NCBI GenBank assembly: GCA_000151295.1
Contig: GG745331.1
Coordinates: forward strand, 1,811,155-1,875,154
Direction: 5' to 3'
From: Allomyces macrogynus ATCC 38327
Lineage: Eukaryota; Blastocladiomycota; Blastocladiomycetes; Blastocladiales; Blastocladiaceae
DNA length: 64,000 bases
Both the position numbers and the translations under genes were made by a program. Under the pieces are notes generated by a model. It searched no databases. It had not been told where the DNA came from and saw nothing but the letters and a program-made list of their open reading frames with translations. Of the stretch, positions 20,911 through 31,755 are shown piece by piece; the stretch's first letter is position 1, and each line of letters starts with the position of its first letter.

Positions 20911-23151
20911 TCAACTGCTGCACGAACACACAAGCCCAACCCCCCAGGCGGGGGGCTCCCTCGCCCATTCGTCCCACCACCCATCGGGCCCAAGCTTCTC
21001 CGCGCCCCTCGGCACATCCGCAAACGGATCCGTCATGATCGCCAACGCCTTGGCGATGGCCTCGCTCTCCCCCTTTTCCGCGGCCTCGATCGTCGCCTGC
21101 GCAATCCACTGCCGCAAGACAAACTTGGGGTTCGCCTTCTTCATCCTCTCCACCCTCTCCTCGGCAGTCCCCGGCTCACGTGCGATCCGGGCCACGTAAG
21201 TCGCGCGCCACGCTTGCCATTGCGGGACGAGATCGTCCGCGTGCGTGTCGCGCGTCGCCCCGTCGAGTAAGTCGGCAGCGGGGGTGCCCGGTTTGGGCAG
21301 GCCGCAGGCGAGCGGGTCCTTGGGGGTGAAGAAATGCGCGAGCGGGTCGGTGTCAGTGGTGGGGTCGCTGGTGGAGAGGGTGCGGAAGAAGACGGTGTAG
21401 TCGGCCTTGGCGGCTTCGAGGAGCGCGAGGAGCGGCTGTATCAAGGTCGCGTGGTCGTCGGGCTCGGCTATCATGAGACCGAGTTTCTGTCGGGCGAGTG
21501 AGACAGGGTGGATTAGTGACTGCATCGGATCGACGCGCCAGTGAGAGATCAATACCTTGCGCATCCCTTCTTGGAAATGCGTGTCGTACAAGTCCTCGTA
21601 CGGCGTCACCGCATCCACGACCGCCTGCTTCCCCTGCTCAATAAACTTGGCGCGCTCCTCGTCCGACTCGACCGCCGCCAAAGCCGCAATCTCCTCCAAC
21701 GTCTGGCCCGCAACCTGCCGCCCCACCAACTCCACGAGTGCGTTCGCCAATTTCGCCAAATTCCACAGACCCACCGCGCGCTGATTGCGCAACGAGTACC
21801 GCCCCGTATGATCGCTGTGGTTCACCGGATGATCCGGATCATACGCGTCCAAGAACCCGTAGGGGCCAAAATCAATCGTCAGGCCGAGCAGCGACATGTT
21901 ATCCGTGTTGAGCACGCCGTGCTCCCACGCGACCAAGTCCCAGAGCGCGACCACTTTGGCCGTCCGATCCGCCACGTCCGCCAACATCCCCGCGACTTGG
22001 CCCTGCGCGGCCGGGAAGTGCTGGTCGAGCGCGAATTTCGCGACCTGCGCCATGTGCACGATGTCCCCGCGCATCGCAAATACTTCAAACGACCCGAACC
22101 GCAACCACGACGGCGCGGCGCGCGCGACCACGGCACCCGGCTCGATTTTCTCGCGGACGACCGGCTGGCCCGTGGCGATCAGCGACACCGCGCGCGAAGT
22201 TGGTATCCCCAAGGCCGCGAAATGCTCCGAGCACAAGAACTCGCGAATCGACGACCGCAGGACAGCGAACCCGTCACCGAACCGCGAATAGGGCGTGTTG
22301 CCTGCGCCCTTGAGCTGCAGTTCCCATGTTTGTCCAGCAGCGTTGCGGTACTCGCCGAGGGATATGGCGCGGCCGTCGCCGAGCTGGCCCGCAAACGACC
22401 CGAATTGGAATCCGGCGTAGCAGTGCGCCCACGGTTGCGCGCCGGGCGGGACCGCGAACCCGGACAGGTACGCGACGAGCCGGTCGCGGTCGGCGTCGGT
22501 CCAGGACGCGAGGTGCGCGTCGGTGTCGTCCGCGGGGAGGTCGAATAGGCGCAAGGCCGAGGGTGCGACGCAGACTATGGTAGGTCTGGGATTAGACGGG
22601 CGCATCACCAACTTCAAACGCGTTCGGACGTACGTACTGAGTTTCGGGTCGGGTGGAACTTCGGGCACGACAAAACTGTATGCCGCGTTCTTGACTTGCC
22701 GCGGCGTGCGCATCGCCGCCTCGGGCGTCGTCTCGACCGACGGGGTCAACGCGTCGCGCGGCAGACGCGAAATGTACTCGAACGCGTTGATTTTCCAGTC
22801 GCGCATCGTCGGCGAGAGCGCGTCGTCGGGCGGCACGACAAACGTGGTCTCGGGCACTTGCACCGAGTCGGGATCGAACGCGTCCATGCTGGTAACACTG
22901 GTCGTGATCGAGCGGGCAAACGCGGCGGCAGGAAGGTATTTATGGGGCGGCAGGGCACGGAACCGGCGCCAGGTCGCGGTCGAGAGGGGCCGGCAGAGGC
23001 GAGAGGGGGACGAGGACGAGGACACGTTGAGTGCGGAGCACGGCGCCAAGAGTCTTGCGGCCCGGGTCGCGGAGGAGAGGGGAAGATGCCGAACGAGGAG
23101 AGCCGAGCGGTTGGCGGCGGCGGAGCGGGCGAGCGCGGCGTACGGAAGCAT
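20911..23151 (-). CDS. SelO/YdiU-family protein AMPylase, mitochondrial, cysteine form
   Basis: Exons (minus) 23151-22638, 22574-21556 and 21486-20911 give 702 residues. SelO is a pseudokinase-fold enzyme that transfers AMP from ATP to protein hydroxyls and acts in mitochondrial redox control. Seen here: a long Arg/Ser/Ala presequence, then KGAGNTPYSRFGDG, an REFLCSEH helix, and the active-site region NTDNMS...DFGPYGF. The C-terminus is VCSCSS; in animal SelO the residue third from the end is selenocysteine, here it is TGC cysteine. The two introns (63 and 69 nt) are multiples of three without stops, but the spliced frame gives the better family match. An upstream in-frame ATG at 23361 is judged less likely. 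Confidence 0.92.
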   Translation of the reverse strand: MLPYAALARSAAANRSALLVRHLPLSSATRAARLLAPCSALNVSSSSSPSRLCRPLSTATWRRFRALPPHKYLPAAAFARSITTSVTSMDAFDPDSVQVPETTFVVPPDDALSPTMRDWKINAFEYISRLPRDALTPSVETTPEAAMRTPRQVKNAAYSFVVPEVPPDPKLSTYVRTRLKLVMRPSNPRPTIVCVAPSALRLFDLPADDTDAHLASWTDADRDRLVAYLSGFAVPPGAQPWAHCYAGFQFGSFAGQLGDGRAISLGEYRNAAGQTWELQLKGAGNTPYSRFGDGFAVLRSSIREFLCSEHFAALGIPTSRAVSLIATGQPVVREKIEPGAVVARAAPSWLRFGSFEVFAMRGDIVHMAQVAKFALDQHFPAAQGQVAGMLADVADRTAKVVALWDLVAWEHGVLNTDNMSLLGLTIDFGPYGFLDAYDPDHPVNHSDHTGRYSLRNQRAVGLWNLAKLANALVELVGRQVAGQTLEEIAALAAVESDEERAKFIEQGKQAVVDAVTPYEDLYDTHFQEGMRKVLISHWRVDPMQSLIHPVSLARQKLGLMIAEPDDHATLIQPLLALLEAAKADYTVFFRTLSTSDPTTDTDPLAHFFTPKDPLACGLPKPGTPAADLLDGATRDTHADDLVPQWQAWRATYVARIAREPGTAEERVERMKKANPKFVLRQWIAQATIEAAEKGESEAIAKALAIMTDPFADVPRGAEKLGPDGWWDEWAREPPAWGVGLVCSCSS

Positions 23152-23608
23152 GACACGGCTCCGTGCGGCAGCCGGAGCGAGATCGGGAGCGGGAGGTCTG
23201 CACGGTGGCCGCGGGGGTGGCGGCGGTCGTGATGCCGCGGGTGAACGACACGTCAACTGGGGGGCGGGCGCGCGATGTGAGGGTCGGTTCGGCGGTTGCT
23301 GGTTGCTGACCAGATCGCGGCTCGGCCACCACGCGCTTGCTCTTGCCGAACAGCATGGCATGGACGCATGCCACAGACATCGCCTGTGTTGTCGAGCGCG
23401 ACTTCCGCCGGTCGTGAAGTGAGCATGACCGGGTGGAGAACGAGGAGACCGCCTCTCATGAATGCTCTCCGTCGCAGGGGCAAGGAGAACATGCTCTCAG
23501 AGCACGGTGATGGCGGCAGACGTGACCCAAGGACGAAGCAAGCACGAATGCATTTGCACAACAATGAACCAACTCCTCATCGATACTAATCCACTCCAAC
23601 CTCGCAAA
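23152..23608. other. Intergenic between SelO and DUF4246 genes
   Basis: 457 bases between the SelO start and the stop of the next minus-strand gene. It holds the SelO promoter and the 3' flank of the DUF4246 gene. No gene was seen. Confidence 0.5.
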
Positions 23609-25399
23609 CTAATGCTCGCACAGGTTGTACGTCGCCCCCGAGTAGGCCAACTCCTCAATCTCCCCAACCGCCGACGTGCGCTCGTCCATCAGCTCGAGCC
23701 GCAACTCCTTGGCCTCGTCGAGCGTCATGGCCCCGTCAATCTTCTTGACGACCGCATCAATCATTTCGCGCGGCAGCTGCTGCCCCGCGGCAAGCGGAAA
23801 TTGCCCGTCCTTGGCCCACGCGTCAGCAATCCAGTCGGCCTGCTGCGGCGGCACGCGCGACGTCGAGACCACCTCCTCGCCAATCGGCGAGCTCGGATCA
23901 ACCAGGAAGAAGGCCACAATCTTGCGATGGCCCTCGCGCGACTTGTCAGCCAGCTCAAACGGCGCGACATGATGCTGGTACATGTTCGGGAATGCGACCA
24001 TGCGCCCTTGGCGCGCCGAAATGTGGCCCCACGGCTGCACGAGCGGGCCGTCGCGGTAGAGCGCGTAGGCAAACGAGATGCCGTGGTCGTCTGACTGGTC
24101 GTACTCGGGCGGCTTGACGCCCGTGCGGAACTCGAGGTGCGACTCGGTGATGTTGTCCACGTCGTAGTAGTAGAGCGCCGTGGCCACAATCGCCTCGTTG
24201 AGCATGCCCTCGATATGCCACGAACCGCCAGGGTAGGTCGGGTTCGACGGGGTCAGGTGAATGTTGGCGAGCTTGGTGATCACCTTGAGCGTACGCCCGC
24301 GCAGCGAGTAGGGTACAAACGAGTGGCCGGCGACATCAAACTCGTCGGCCGGGTCCGGCAGGTTCGGCACGCGGTTCTCGTACCAGTCGTCCCACGACGC
24401 GTACTGGTTGTTCTCCGTGTCGTCCTCGTCGTAGCTGTCGTACCATTCGTACGGGTCCGGGTCGATGCGCATGGGCGTCGGCGTGGCCACTTGGCCGAGC
24501 ACGCGCTCCAGCAGGGGAAGCGCGCACTCGAAGACGCGCGCGAGCGTCGGGTAGAGCGCCGCGTGCCACTCGGGATGCAAGTTGTTAATATACGACTTGA
24601 TCGCCACCTTGCCCTCGCCGTCGACGGCAAAGTCGGACGGCAGCCACTGGAACTGTTCCGACAAAAACATGTACTGGCGGAAAATCTTGTCGGTGTAGCT
24701 GCCCGCCGGTTTGGGCGCCCCACCGCTGATGAACTTGCGCCAGTCGTCGAGGTTGAGCATGGGCGCGTCGAGCACGCGCGTGCGCCCGTAGACGAGCGGG
24801 TAGAGCGACGGGTGCACAAGATCGAGCACTTGGTTGTTGCTGCGCGGGTGCCAGTCCTTGCGATGGTCCGGCACATTCTCGAGCAGGCCGTGCACTTGCT
24901 GCACGAGCGCCGTGAGCACGTCTTTAGGCACGGCCTCGTCGAGCGCAAACACGCCGTCGGTTCCGGCGAGCATCGGCTGGTTCTCAGCCTCCCAGTCGAG
25001 TTCCTTGAGCACGTAGGCAAAGTCGGCGTCGGGCATGGGCCCCTCCAGGATGCGATCGCGCTGTTCGTCGTCGTCCATGACCTCGTCCTCGTCATCATCG
25101 CTGGCGTAACTGTCCACGCGACGGAACCGGCCGACCACGGGCACGGGCCACGACGTGGCCGCAGCGGCCTCCTTCATTTCGGCCGTGAGCTTGGCGCGAA
25201 TCTCGGCATCGCGCCACTTGCGCGCCCAGTTCGGTTTGTCGCGTACGGCGTTGAGGAGCGCACACATGCGCTGCTCGCGCCGCGTACGCGCGTGGTACTC
25301 GGCGCATTCGCCGTCATAGTCGTCGGTGCGGTCGACAAACGGGAGTGGCAGCGGTTTGGTCGGCTCCGCAGAGGCGCTGGTGGTCGACGACTGGGACAT
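23609..25399 (-). CDS. DUF4246 family protein
   Basis: Single exon, 596 residues, ending in TAG. The sequence follows the fungal DUF4246 family closely: FQWLPSDFAVDGEG, SYINNLHPEWHAALYPTLA, PGGSWHIEGMLNEAIVATAL, SHLEFRTG, APFELADKSREGHRKIVAFF, LVDP and VPPQQADW. The H-x-E pair in the SWHIEG block and the later RxHxK/GHRKI block resemble metal- and co-substrate-binding positions of 2-oxoglutarate/Fe(II) dioxygenases, but the family has no established reaction and none is claimed. An N-terminal acidic stretch (about residues 100-115) is likely disordered. No signal peptide, so probably cytosolic or nuclear. Confidence 0.92.
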   Translation of the reverse strand: MSQSSTTSASAEPTKPLPLPFVDRTDDYDGECAEYHARTRREQRMCALLNAVRDKPNWARKWRDAEIRAKLTAEMKEAAAATSWPVPVVGRFRRVDSYASDDDEDEVMDDDEQRDRILEGPMPDADFAYVLKELDWEAENQPMLAGTDGVFALDEAVPKDVLTALVQQVHGLLENVPDHRKDWHPRSNNQVLDLVHPSLYPLVYGRTRVLDAPMLNLDDWRKFISGGAPKPAGSYTDKIFRQYMFLSEQFQWLPSDFAVDGEGKVAIKSYINNLHPEWHAALYPTLARVFECALPLLERVLGQVATPTPMRIDPDPYEWYDSYDEDDTENNQYASWDDWYENRVPNLPDPADEFDVAGHSFVPYSLRGRTLKVITKLANIHLTPSNPTYPGGSWHIEGMLNEAIVATALYYYDVDNITESHLEFRTGVKPPEYDQSDDHGISFAYALYRDGPLVQPWGHISARQGRMVAFPNMYQHHVAPFELADKSREGHRKIVAFFLVDPSSPIGEEVVSTSRVPPQQADWIADAWAKDGQFPLAAGQQLPREMIDAVVKKIDGAMTLDEAKELRLELMDERTSAVGEIEELAYSGATYNLCEH

Positions 25400-26397
25400 G
25401 GCAACGGCAGGTTTCTTGAGCCGTGTCGGGCGGGCGTCAGGCGGGCAAGAGAGCTTTCAACTGTGCGTCGTACGATCGGTGGTCAGCGCGGCGCTGGAAG
25501 CGAGGTTTGCAGGCTGCAACGGGCACTTGGTTGAGAGGTCAGCGGCGGGCTGCTGGCCTTTATGAGAAGGGGCGCGCGACTCACTGGGAGCAGGCAATCT
25601 TGTCACCGTGGCCGACCGTTGCCACAGCTGCCCAGGTGTGTTGTTCCGAAACGCACAACTCACATTCGTTTCTGTTTTTGGCCTTACACCCTGGTCGTGC
25701 GCCACCGACCAGAACGACGAGATCTTGGGCAAACACGCGCAGTGGACGAAATGAAAACGAAAATAAGAGCAAGAACTAACAGCCATGTTTCTCTCTGGGT
25801 GCAGGCGATCGTCAACAGCGAAATTGCTGCAGCGAAGCAAATGGCCGGAGCAGGCTGTTGCTCTCGCCGGTTCCTGTGACGTGGACGCCTGCCACCCAGC
25901 TCCGACCGCTGATTGTCGCGCCGTCCGCTCGTCCCCTTCGTCAACCATCGCTCAAGCGATATATCAGCTCTGAAGCCTCGCGAGGCATTCTTTTGGTGGA
26001 CTAGCAGCAACCATCATGGTTCTCCACGCCCTGCTGGGTGCTGTGCTCGACCCAACCATGCTTGTTGGCGCATCTGTTGCTCGTACGAAAGCCCAGACTC
26101 CTCAACCCAACTGCAGCGCGACCCTTCTCTTGCCCGACCAGTCGCTGCGCGACCCAACCACGACCGACCCATCGATTCTTTGCACGGCGTGCAACTCGAT
26201 CATGTGTGTCCGTTGCAACGTACCCGACCACTGGCCACCGCCGTGCACCGATGTAAAGGGCAAGATGACGAGCAGGAACGACTTGCTGATGATTATCTTG
26301 GCCGTTGGAATCAACGGGCATATCCGCGTCGTTCTCGGCTTCGTCGTCGTTCTTGACAGAGTCGATCGGTTTGGACGCCTAATGTTTGCGGTCATGG
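25400..26397. other. Intergenic, about 1 kb
   Basis: 5' flank of the DUF4246 gene and 3' flank of the unidentified minus-strand gene tail. A TATA-like CATAAAGG lies on the minus strand at about 25557-25564. A plus-strand frame with a cysteine/histidine cluster (about 26160-26260) was noted and rejected. No gene was supported. Confidence 0.4.
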
Positions 26398-26824
26398 TCA
26401 GTCGCACAGTTCCTACATCGACACATTGAAAAAAGTAAGCACGGCCGCAACTCACCTGAGCGTAATTTTGGTGAGCCTGCACGAAAACGTCCTTGGGCAG
26501 GCACGGGATCGTTGCGGCCAGCATCCGGTTTATCAGCTCCGAGCGCCACGACATGGTCGCGCTACATGCGGCACTCGCGGAGTTTTTGTGCGGCAACCTG
26601 TGCCGGCACTCCTGGATGTTCATGGCCCCAGCAGTGAGCGCGCCGACAACTGGCCTGTGCGCTGCCGCGGGCGCCTCCATCGTGGCCTCGCCCATGGCCA
26701 CTTGTGCTTTGGCTGCGGCAATTACGCCCATGACCGCGTGCCGTGCCGCCGCGACGCGATCGACCGGCCCAGCGGCCTCGGAGCCCGCCGCGGCGTGCAC
26801 CGCTACGGCCGACTTGAGCTCGGC
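26398..26824 (-). CDS. 3' part of an unidentified gene
   Basis: Two exons (minus) can be placed: 26824-26456 after a CTGCAG acceptor, and a 15-nt terminal exon 26412-26398 (ELCD then TGA) after a GTGAGT donor and a TAG acceptor. The 127 residues are alanine-rich and helical in character, with RSELINRMLAATIPCLPKD near the end. No family was recognised. The upstream exon or exons were not found, so the 5' end is open. It could be a short gene or a relic. Confidence 0.35.
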
Positions 26825-27062
26825 CTGCAGGGCGGTCAGCGCGACATTCGAAAAATGTAGGTGAGAACACGCATCCCAAGGAAGAGGAGGCTCATTTAGC
26901 CCCTGCAAACGGGCGCCCGGCATAAAGCCGCGCTCATCTTCATTTTTTCGTTCCAAGGATGAGGCCAATTCAAGAAGCTGTTGTTTTGTTGCGACCGAAT
27001 ACACCTGGCATTTATTTCTCCGAACTCCGACATCACCTTCACTAAGCGCGCGAACCACGAAC

Positions 27063-28848
27063 TCAATGGAACCCACCCGGCGGGCGGAACCCACCCGCAC
27101 CGCCCGCCGGTCGCGCGCCAAAGCCTCCACCACCGTGATGCGGCATCGGGCCTGGCGGCATTCCCGGCCGTGGCATCCCACCCGCGTGTGGCGGCCGCAT
27201 CCCGTACGGCGGGCCTTGCTGCTGTTGCTGCTGCATTGGCGGCTGGTGCGCAACAAACCCGCCGCGGTGCTGCATCCTAAACGGTGGACCCTGCTGCTGC
27301 GGCGGCATCCCGTACGCACCCTGCTGCGGTCGGAGCCCAGCGGGCCCACCAAACCCACCCGCCGCGGGCCCGGGTCCAGGCGCGGGACCCGCGCCGTACC
27401 CAAATGATGGCCGGAATCCCATCCCACCCGCGCCCGCGCCGCCCGGGCCGAACGGACCGCCGCCGCCGCCGCCGCCGCCGCGACCTGCTTGGAATGGTGG
27501 TTGCTGCTGTTGCGGTGGTTGCTGGTGCGAGAACGGTGGTTGTTGCGGTTGCTGATGCTGGAACCCGCCCATCATGCGCCCGGACTGGTGCCCGCGTGAC
27601 GACTCCTTGGTCATGATTCGGAACGGGTTCGTCGTCGGCGACGCGTACTGAACCAATGGTGACCGGCCGTCGATCTCGATCGAGTCGAATTGCAGTTTGG
27701 TTTTTGCCGCGGCCTCGACGGACGTGAACAGGATCCACGCCGACCTGCGCGGAATTTCAAAAACACGCAGTGAGCGAGGAAAACAAACCGAACTGGTCGA
27801 GTCAAGGAAAACGGCACGCATACCCGCGCGACTTGCCGTTGACCTTGTGCTCGCTGAAGACCACGTCCTTGACGCAGTTGGCGTCGCCCGTTGCGATCGT
27901 CGCGATTTGGATAATGTCCTTGTCGGTCGTCCACTGCTCGCGTGTCGGGGAGCAGGTCAGTGAGCACGCCCAGTCACAGAAAAGCGAGCGGTGAGATCAA
28001 CGGACCCATGACAGCTCGTCGATCTGAATGGCCGACGTGGCATTGGGGTCAATCGGGACGGCCGCGACGGCACCGATGCCGGGTACGGATACGGCGGGCA
28101 TGCTCTGGTCCATTGACTAGAGCGAAGATGCAAATCACATAGATGGAGCGACAAATAATCAACTTGTTGCATCGACGACAGCGTTCATGACAAAGTAACG
28201 GAATCACGGCATCAACAAGTGTTCCTGCACCCACCTTCATATCGCCATACCCGGCCAGTACGTCGTCGTCGGTGGTCATCACCTTTGCCGGCCGCTGGTC
28301 GGCGGCAGCACCACCCGCAACCTCCTCGTGCGGTCGCTTCTGGCCAGCATACGCGTCGCTGGCACTGAACATCGGCGAACCAAGGCCCGGCGCAGATGGT
28401 CCTGGAATCGGCGACGTGATGGGCGCCGAGGGCACGTCCTTGGGTCGCGTCGGGCTTTTCTATACACAGAGCATCAGAAACACGACGAGGGTCAGGAAGA
28501 CCAGACGAACAATTGACAGTTGCGCGGCCACGCGAAACCACGGTCACAGCAACGCTTCGGGGCCCAGCATCACCAAGACAAGACAGGCCACGGAGAGAAC
28601 TGCGCGTGATGGGCCAACGGCTCGCTTCACTCCGCGTTCAATCTGGAATGGTGCCCAACTCCGTCGCGCACACCGTGAGCGTGGTCTCGCAAGATTGTTC
28701 ACTTTTTCCATGATCGTGAAACGCGCAGTGCTCGGCCGTAACGCAGAAAAAGACGGCCTACCAGCGCGGTGGACGCGGCTGCGCTGCCAGTCGCGCTGAC
28801 ATTGCCGCCGAGCAGGTAATCGTCGTCGTAAATGTCGAGGTCATCCAT
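27063..28848 (-). CDS. CPSF6-like cleavage factor Im subunit (RRM plus Gly/Pro/Gln-rich tail)
   Basis: Exons (minus) 28848-28762, 28459-28235, 28116-28006, 27933-27824 and 27744-27063 give 404 residues. An acidic N-terminus (MDDLDIYDDDYLLGG) precedes a single RRM at about residues 120-210; its distinctive WWTTDKDI and NGKSRGSAWILF blocks correspond to the CPSF6/CPSF7 RRM. The remaining C-terminus is a low-complexity Gly/Pro/Gln/Met-rich tail to residue 404. In the family this subunit binds UGUA-binding CFIm25 and steers poly(A) site choice in the nucleus. Animal proteins end in an RS domain; here the tail is GGF/QQ-rich instead. The family is fairly secure; partner binding is inferred. Confidence 0.8.
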
Positions 28849-29348
28849 TGCTGCCAGTGTCGGGCGGCGTGGTGGGGCGTGGTGTGCAGGTTGGAATCAA
28901 TTCTTGTCGTCTTGCGGAGTCTCGCGCTCTGCCAGCACAACGATGAAGTGGATGACCTCGTCGACACACACGAAAAAGCATCGGCCCCTTCGGACATGCG
29001 GGGGGGGATGCGGTGGACTTGTCGCGTGAGCATCACACTTGCAGGCTAAGGCGCGACCTTTTGCTCTTCTCCTTCAACACTGCTTATCATTATATTAATT
29101 GCCCTCGCTCGCCGTCTTCTACCATTGCGATCTGACCCGCTACTCGCTGCAATTTGTCGCCAGGGCCAGTGGAGCGCGCCCGTGCGAGCCCCGCCACGAC
29201 TGGCCGACCCATCGGCGACCGTGATCGCTTCCCTTCGTTGCTCCAATTCGGCCCGACCCGTCAGCACCTGTCCAGCCGACTCGGACGCTCTTGCTCCAAA
29301 CTCTCCACCCTCTATTGGCCGGCTCGCGGATCGCGAGCGCGCCCCGGA
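28849..29348. other. Divergent intergenic region
   Basis: Promoter region between the CPSF6-like gene (-) and the coiled-coil protein gene (+). An in-frame ATG at 29154 could be an alternative start for the latter. No TATA box of standard form was seen; there is an AT-rich TATATTAA-like patch near 29089-29100. Confidence 0.45.
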
Positions 29349-30890
29349 ATGCAGGACGGGCCGCGGCTCTCGACCCCGACTGGGTCGACCTCTGCGTTCC
29401 CCACCACTGGCTCGTCATCCTCCGTCTACTGGCCGCACCCGCTCGGCGACGTGATCATTATTCCGTACGCCAAGCCCGAGACCACATCATCGACCGCCAA
29501 TCTCTCGCTCTCGCACTCGTCGTCTGCCGGGTCCTTTCAACGCAAGCCCAAGTCGGGCCACCAGTCGCCGCTGTTGCGCTCCACGCTCGAACGCGCACGC
29601 ACGGCATCGACCGGATCCATGTACGGGTCGTTTCGATCGGCGGGTGCGACGCCGCCGTCGCCGAGCCGGTTGGCTGCGAAAGTTGTGGCCGATGCGCACG
29701 ACGGGGGTACAGCCGGCGCGGACCCGCTCGGCAGTGGAGCGATGAGAGCAGCTGGCGTTGCTCGGGTCAAGACGTCTGGCGTCGTGACCCACCGCGACGC
29801 GACCGTGATCAAGTCAGCGGTCATGACCTCCCCGACCCGTCCGCGCCACGCTTCTGATCCGCAAGACTCGGACTGGGCTTTTGTGCCATCCAACGTGCCG
29901 ACCGTCGACACGCATGTTTCGTCCCATCACTCGCCGTCGGGCAACAATGGCTCGCACCCGAGCCTGGCGGCAGCGGCCGCAACGCGCGACTTTGTCCGCA
30001 ACTTCCTGCAGACGGCGGCTCCGCCTGCGCCAACGGCGGCCCCGACGACCCCTGCTCCGGACCTGGACAAGTCGGCGCTGCTCAAGTCCATGACCTCGAC
30101 GGTCGTACAGGCCGTTACACCGCACGCGGTCACTTCACCGACTTACTCTCACGCACCTGTCCTCGCCCCGGCCACGACCGCGGCCGTCGATGCGACGGCA
30201 CAAGTCGCGCCCCGCCGCGCATCCGTGCAAGCATGGTCAACGTCCGGTACCACCCCCGCGCCCGTGACCGCACCCGTCCCTTCTGCCGCGCGGCGGGCGT
30301 CGGCGCACGTGTGGCCGTTGGCCGCATCGGACGTACCCATGGCACACAACCCGCTCATGGTACATCCAGACGGGATCGGCACGTCGGTCGGTGCCTACAG
30401 CACGTTTGGATCGTCACGCATGCCCGTCGCGGCACCCATGCCCGATCCAGACGTGATTCTCGAGGAACCCGTCGTACCTCGTCGTGCACCGCGTCCCGTC
30501 CCGGCGGAACCGCCGATCGCGTCGCCCGTGTGGTCGGCGACCACGACCACGTTGCTCGATACGCTCGATGCGCTCCTGCGCGATTCGCGCCGCGCCGTCA
30601 AGGACGTGCAGTCGGACCTTGACGATATGGTGACGGAGCAACTGCATCTCGGCGAGCGGCTCGCGCATTTTCGCGGCAGCTTGCACGACTTGCTCGAGTG
30701 GGAGGTGCAGAGCACGCAGGTGGCAGTCGCGGCGCTCGGGTCTGTGTCGAAAGTGCGGCGGGGGCCATTGGAGCGTCTCAGGCGCGGCAGTAACCAGGGC
30801 GAGAGTGCGTTTGGGAAGCCGATGCCGCGTGCCATGTCGACGCCGGCTCCTGACTCGCGCGACGCGAATGGTGGTGGACGGGGGCGCTGA
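29349..30890 (+). CDS. Disordered Ser/Ala/Pro-rich protein with C-terminal coiled coil
   Basis: 513 residues from the ATG at 29349; an in-frame ATG at 29154 would add 65. No family was recognised. Most of the protein is Ser/Thr/Pro/Ala-rich and probably disordered, with one conserved-looking hydrophobic segment near the start (YWPHPLGDVIIIPYAKPE). A predicted coiled coil of about 70 residues near the C-terminus (DTLDALLRDSRRAVKDVQ onward) is followed by a basic end. No signal or membrane segment, so probably cytoplasmic or nuclear. Frame length and the coiled coil support a real gene. Confidence 0.65.
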   Translation: MQDGPRLSTPTGSTSAFPTTGSSSSVYWPHPLGDVIIIPYAKPETTSSTANLSLSHSSSAGSFQRKPKSGHQSPLLRSTLERARTASTGSMYGSFRSAGATPPSPSRLAAKVVADAHDGGTAGADPLGSGAMRAAGVARVKTSGVVTHRDATVIKSAVMTSPTRPRHASDPQDSDWAFVPSNVPTVDTHVSSHHSPSGNNGSHPSLAAAAATRDFVRNFLQTAAPPAPTAAPTTPAPDLDKSALLKSMTSTVVQAVTPHAVTSPTYSHAPVLAPATTAAVDATAQVAPRRASVQAWSTSGTTPAPVTAPVPSAARRASAHVWPLAASDVPMAHNPLMVHPDGIGTSVGAYSTFGSSRMPVAAPMPDPDVILEEPVVPRRAPRPVPAEPPIASPVWSATTTTLLDTLDALLRDSRRAVKDVQSDLDDMVTEQLHLGERLAHFRGSLHDLLEWEVQSTQVAVAALGSVSKVRRGPLERLRRGSNQGESAFGKPMPRAMSTPAPDSRDANGGGRGR

Positions 30891-31755
30891 GGAAGACGGG
30901 GGGATGGGGGACGGATGGAACTTGCGTTTAGACTCGTTGTGGCATTCCCGATACCTAAATTTTAGTTTGATCCTACAATTGGCCCAATGGGGTTCAAGTT
31001 TTCGGGTATTGGGGCTGGCAACGGAACGCTGCAGCCAAACACCAGAGTCTTCCTTTAATCGTCTGATGATGAGTTTGTTCTGGGCGATCCTTCCCCGACT
31101 TCGCGTGTAAATTGTTTTATCATGAGCCTAGCTGTGATCAAAAGCGGAACAGCCGAACCGCCAACCAACGTTGGTTCATCACCGCGAATAATTTCCGGCA
31201 AGCCCCAAATCCGCACCGAACAAAACTTAAGACAGGCAAGAGCGCAAGGTGAACGTTGTTCTGCGGCCCTGACAAGCATGGGCGGTCAATTCATATCCTG
31301 GACACGTTTGCCGGGTTAACATGACTAGAACCGAAAGATCGTAAGCATTTGACCCCGGCCCTGTCGCTCTTTGTTAAAACCATCAGTGGAAAACTGCGGT
31401 GCTCTTGTCCACCGTGTAGTGGATATGGAAACGCGCGGCTGCGACCTCGCTTTGAGCAAATCACTCTTACTTTCCAGTGACCGAACGCAAGAATATCAAT
31501 CATACATTTTGGTGCATCGCTGCAAAGAGTACAAGATCAAATGGAAGAGCGTTCAGGGAAAAGAGGGTGGGGGGATGGGAGGAGGAAAAAGGGTAGTATC
31601 AAATCGGGAACCGTGATTCTTCACAAACGCCAAACGGGATCAACACAAAAGAAAACCACCAAGCGGCACTGTCGATACAGCTCGACCACCGGTTAATCTT
31701 GGTGCGTTGAGTGCTCTGATCCTTGGTGGCAGCTGGCACAGTTACGACGAGCTGA
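30891..31755. other. Intergenic between convergent genes
   Basis: 865 bases with lower GC content than the flanking genes. Shared 3' flank of the coiled-coil gene (+) and the Gly/Met-rich gene (-). No gene was seen. Confidence 0.55.

Noticed and set aside
24137..25534. 465-codon plus-strand frame opposite the DUF4246 gene
   Set aside because: Antisense shadow with skewed composition; the minus strand is conserved along its whole length.
26160..26260. Plus-strand Cys/His cluster resembling an IBR zinc finger
   Set aside because: Only one short motif, no flanking RING domains, and it lies opposite the minus-strand gene tail region in a frame with no further support.
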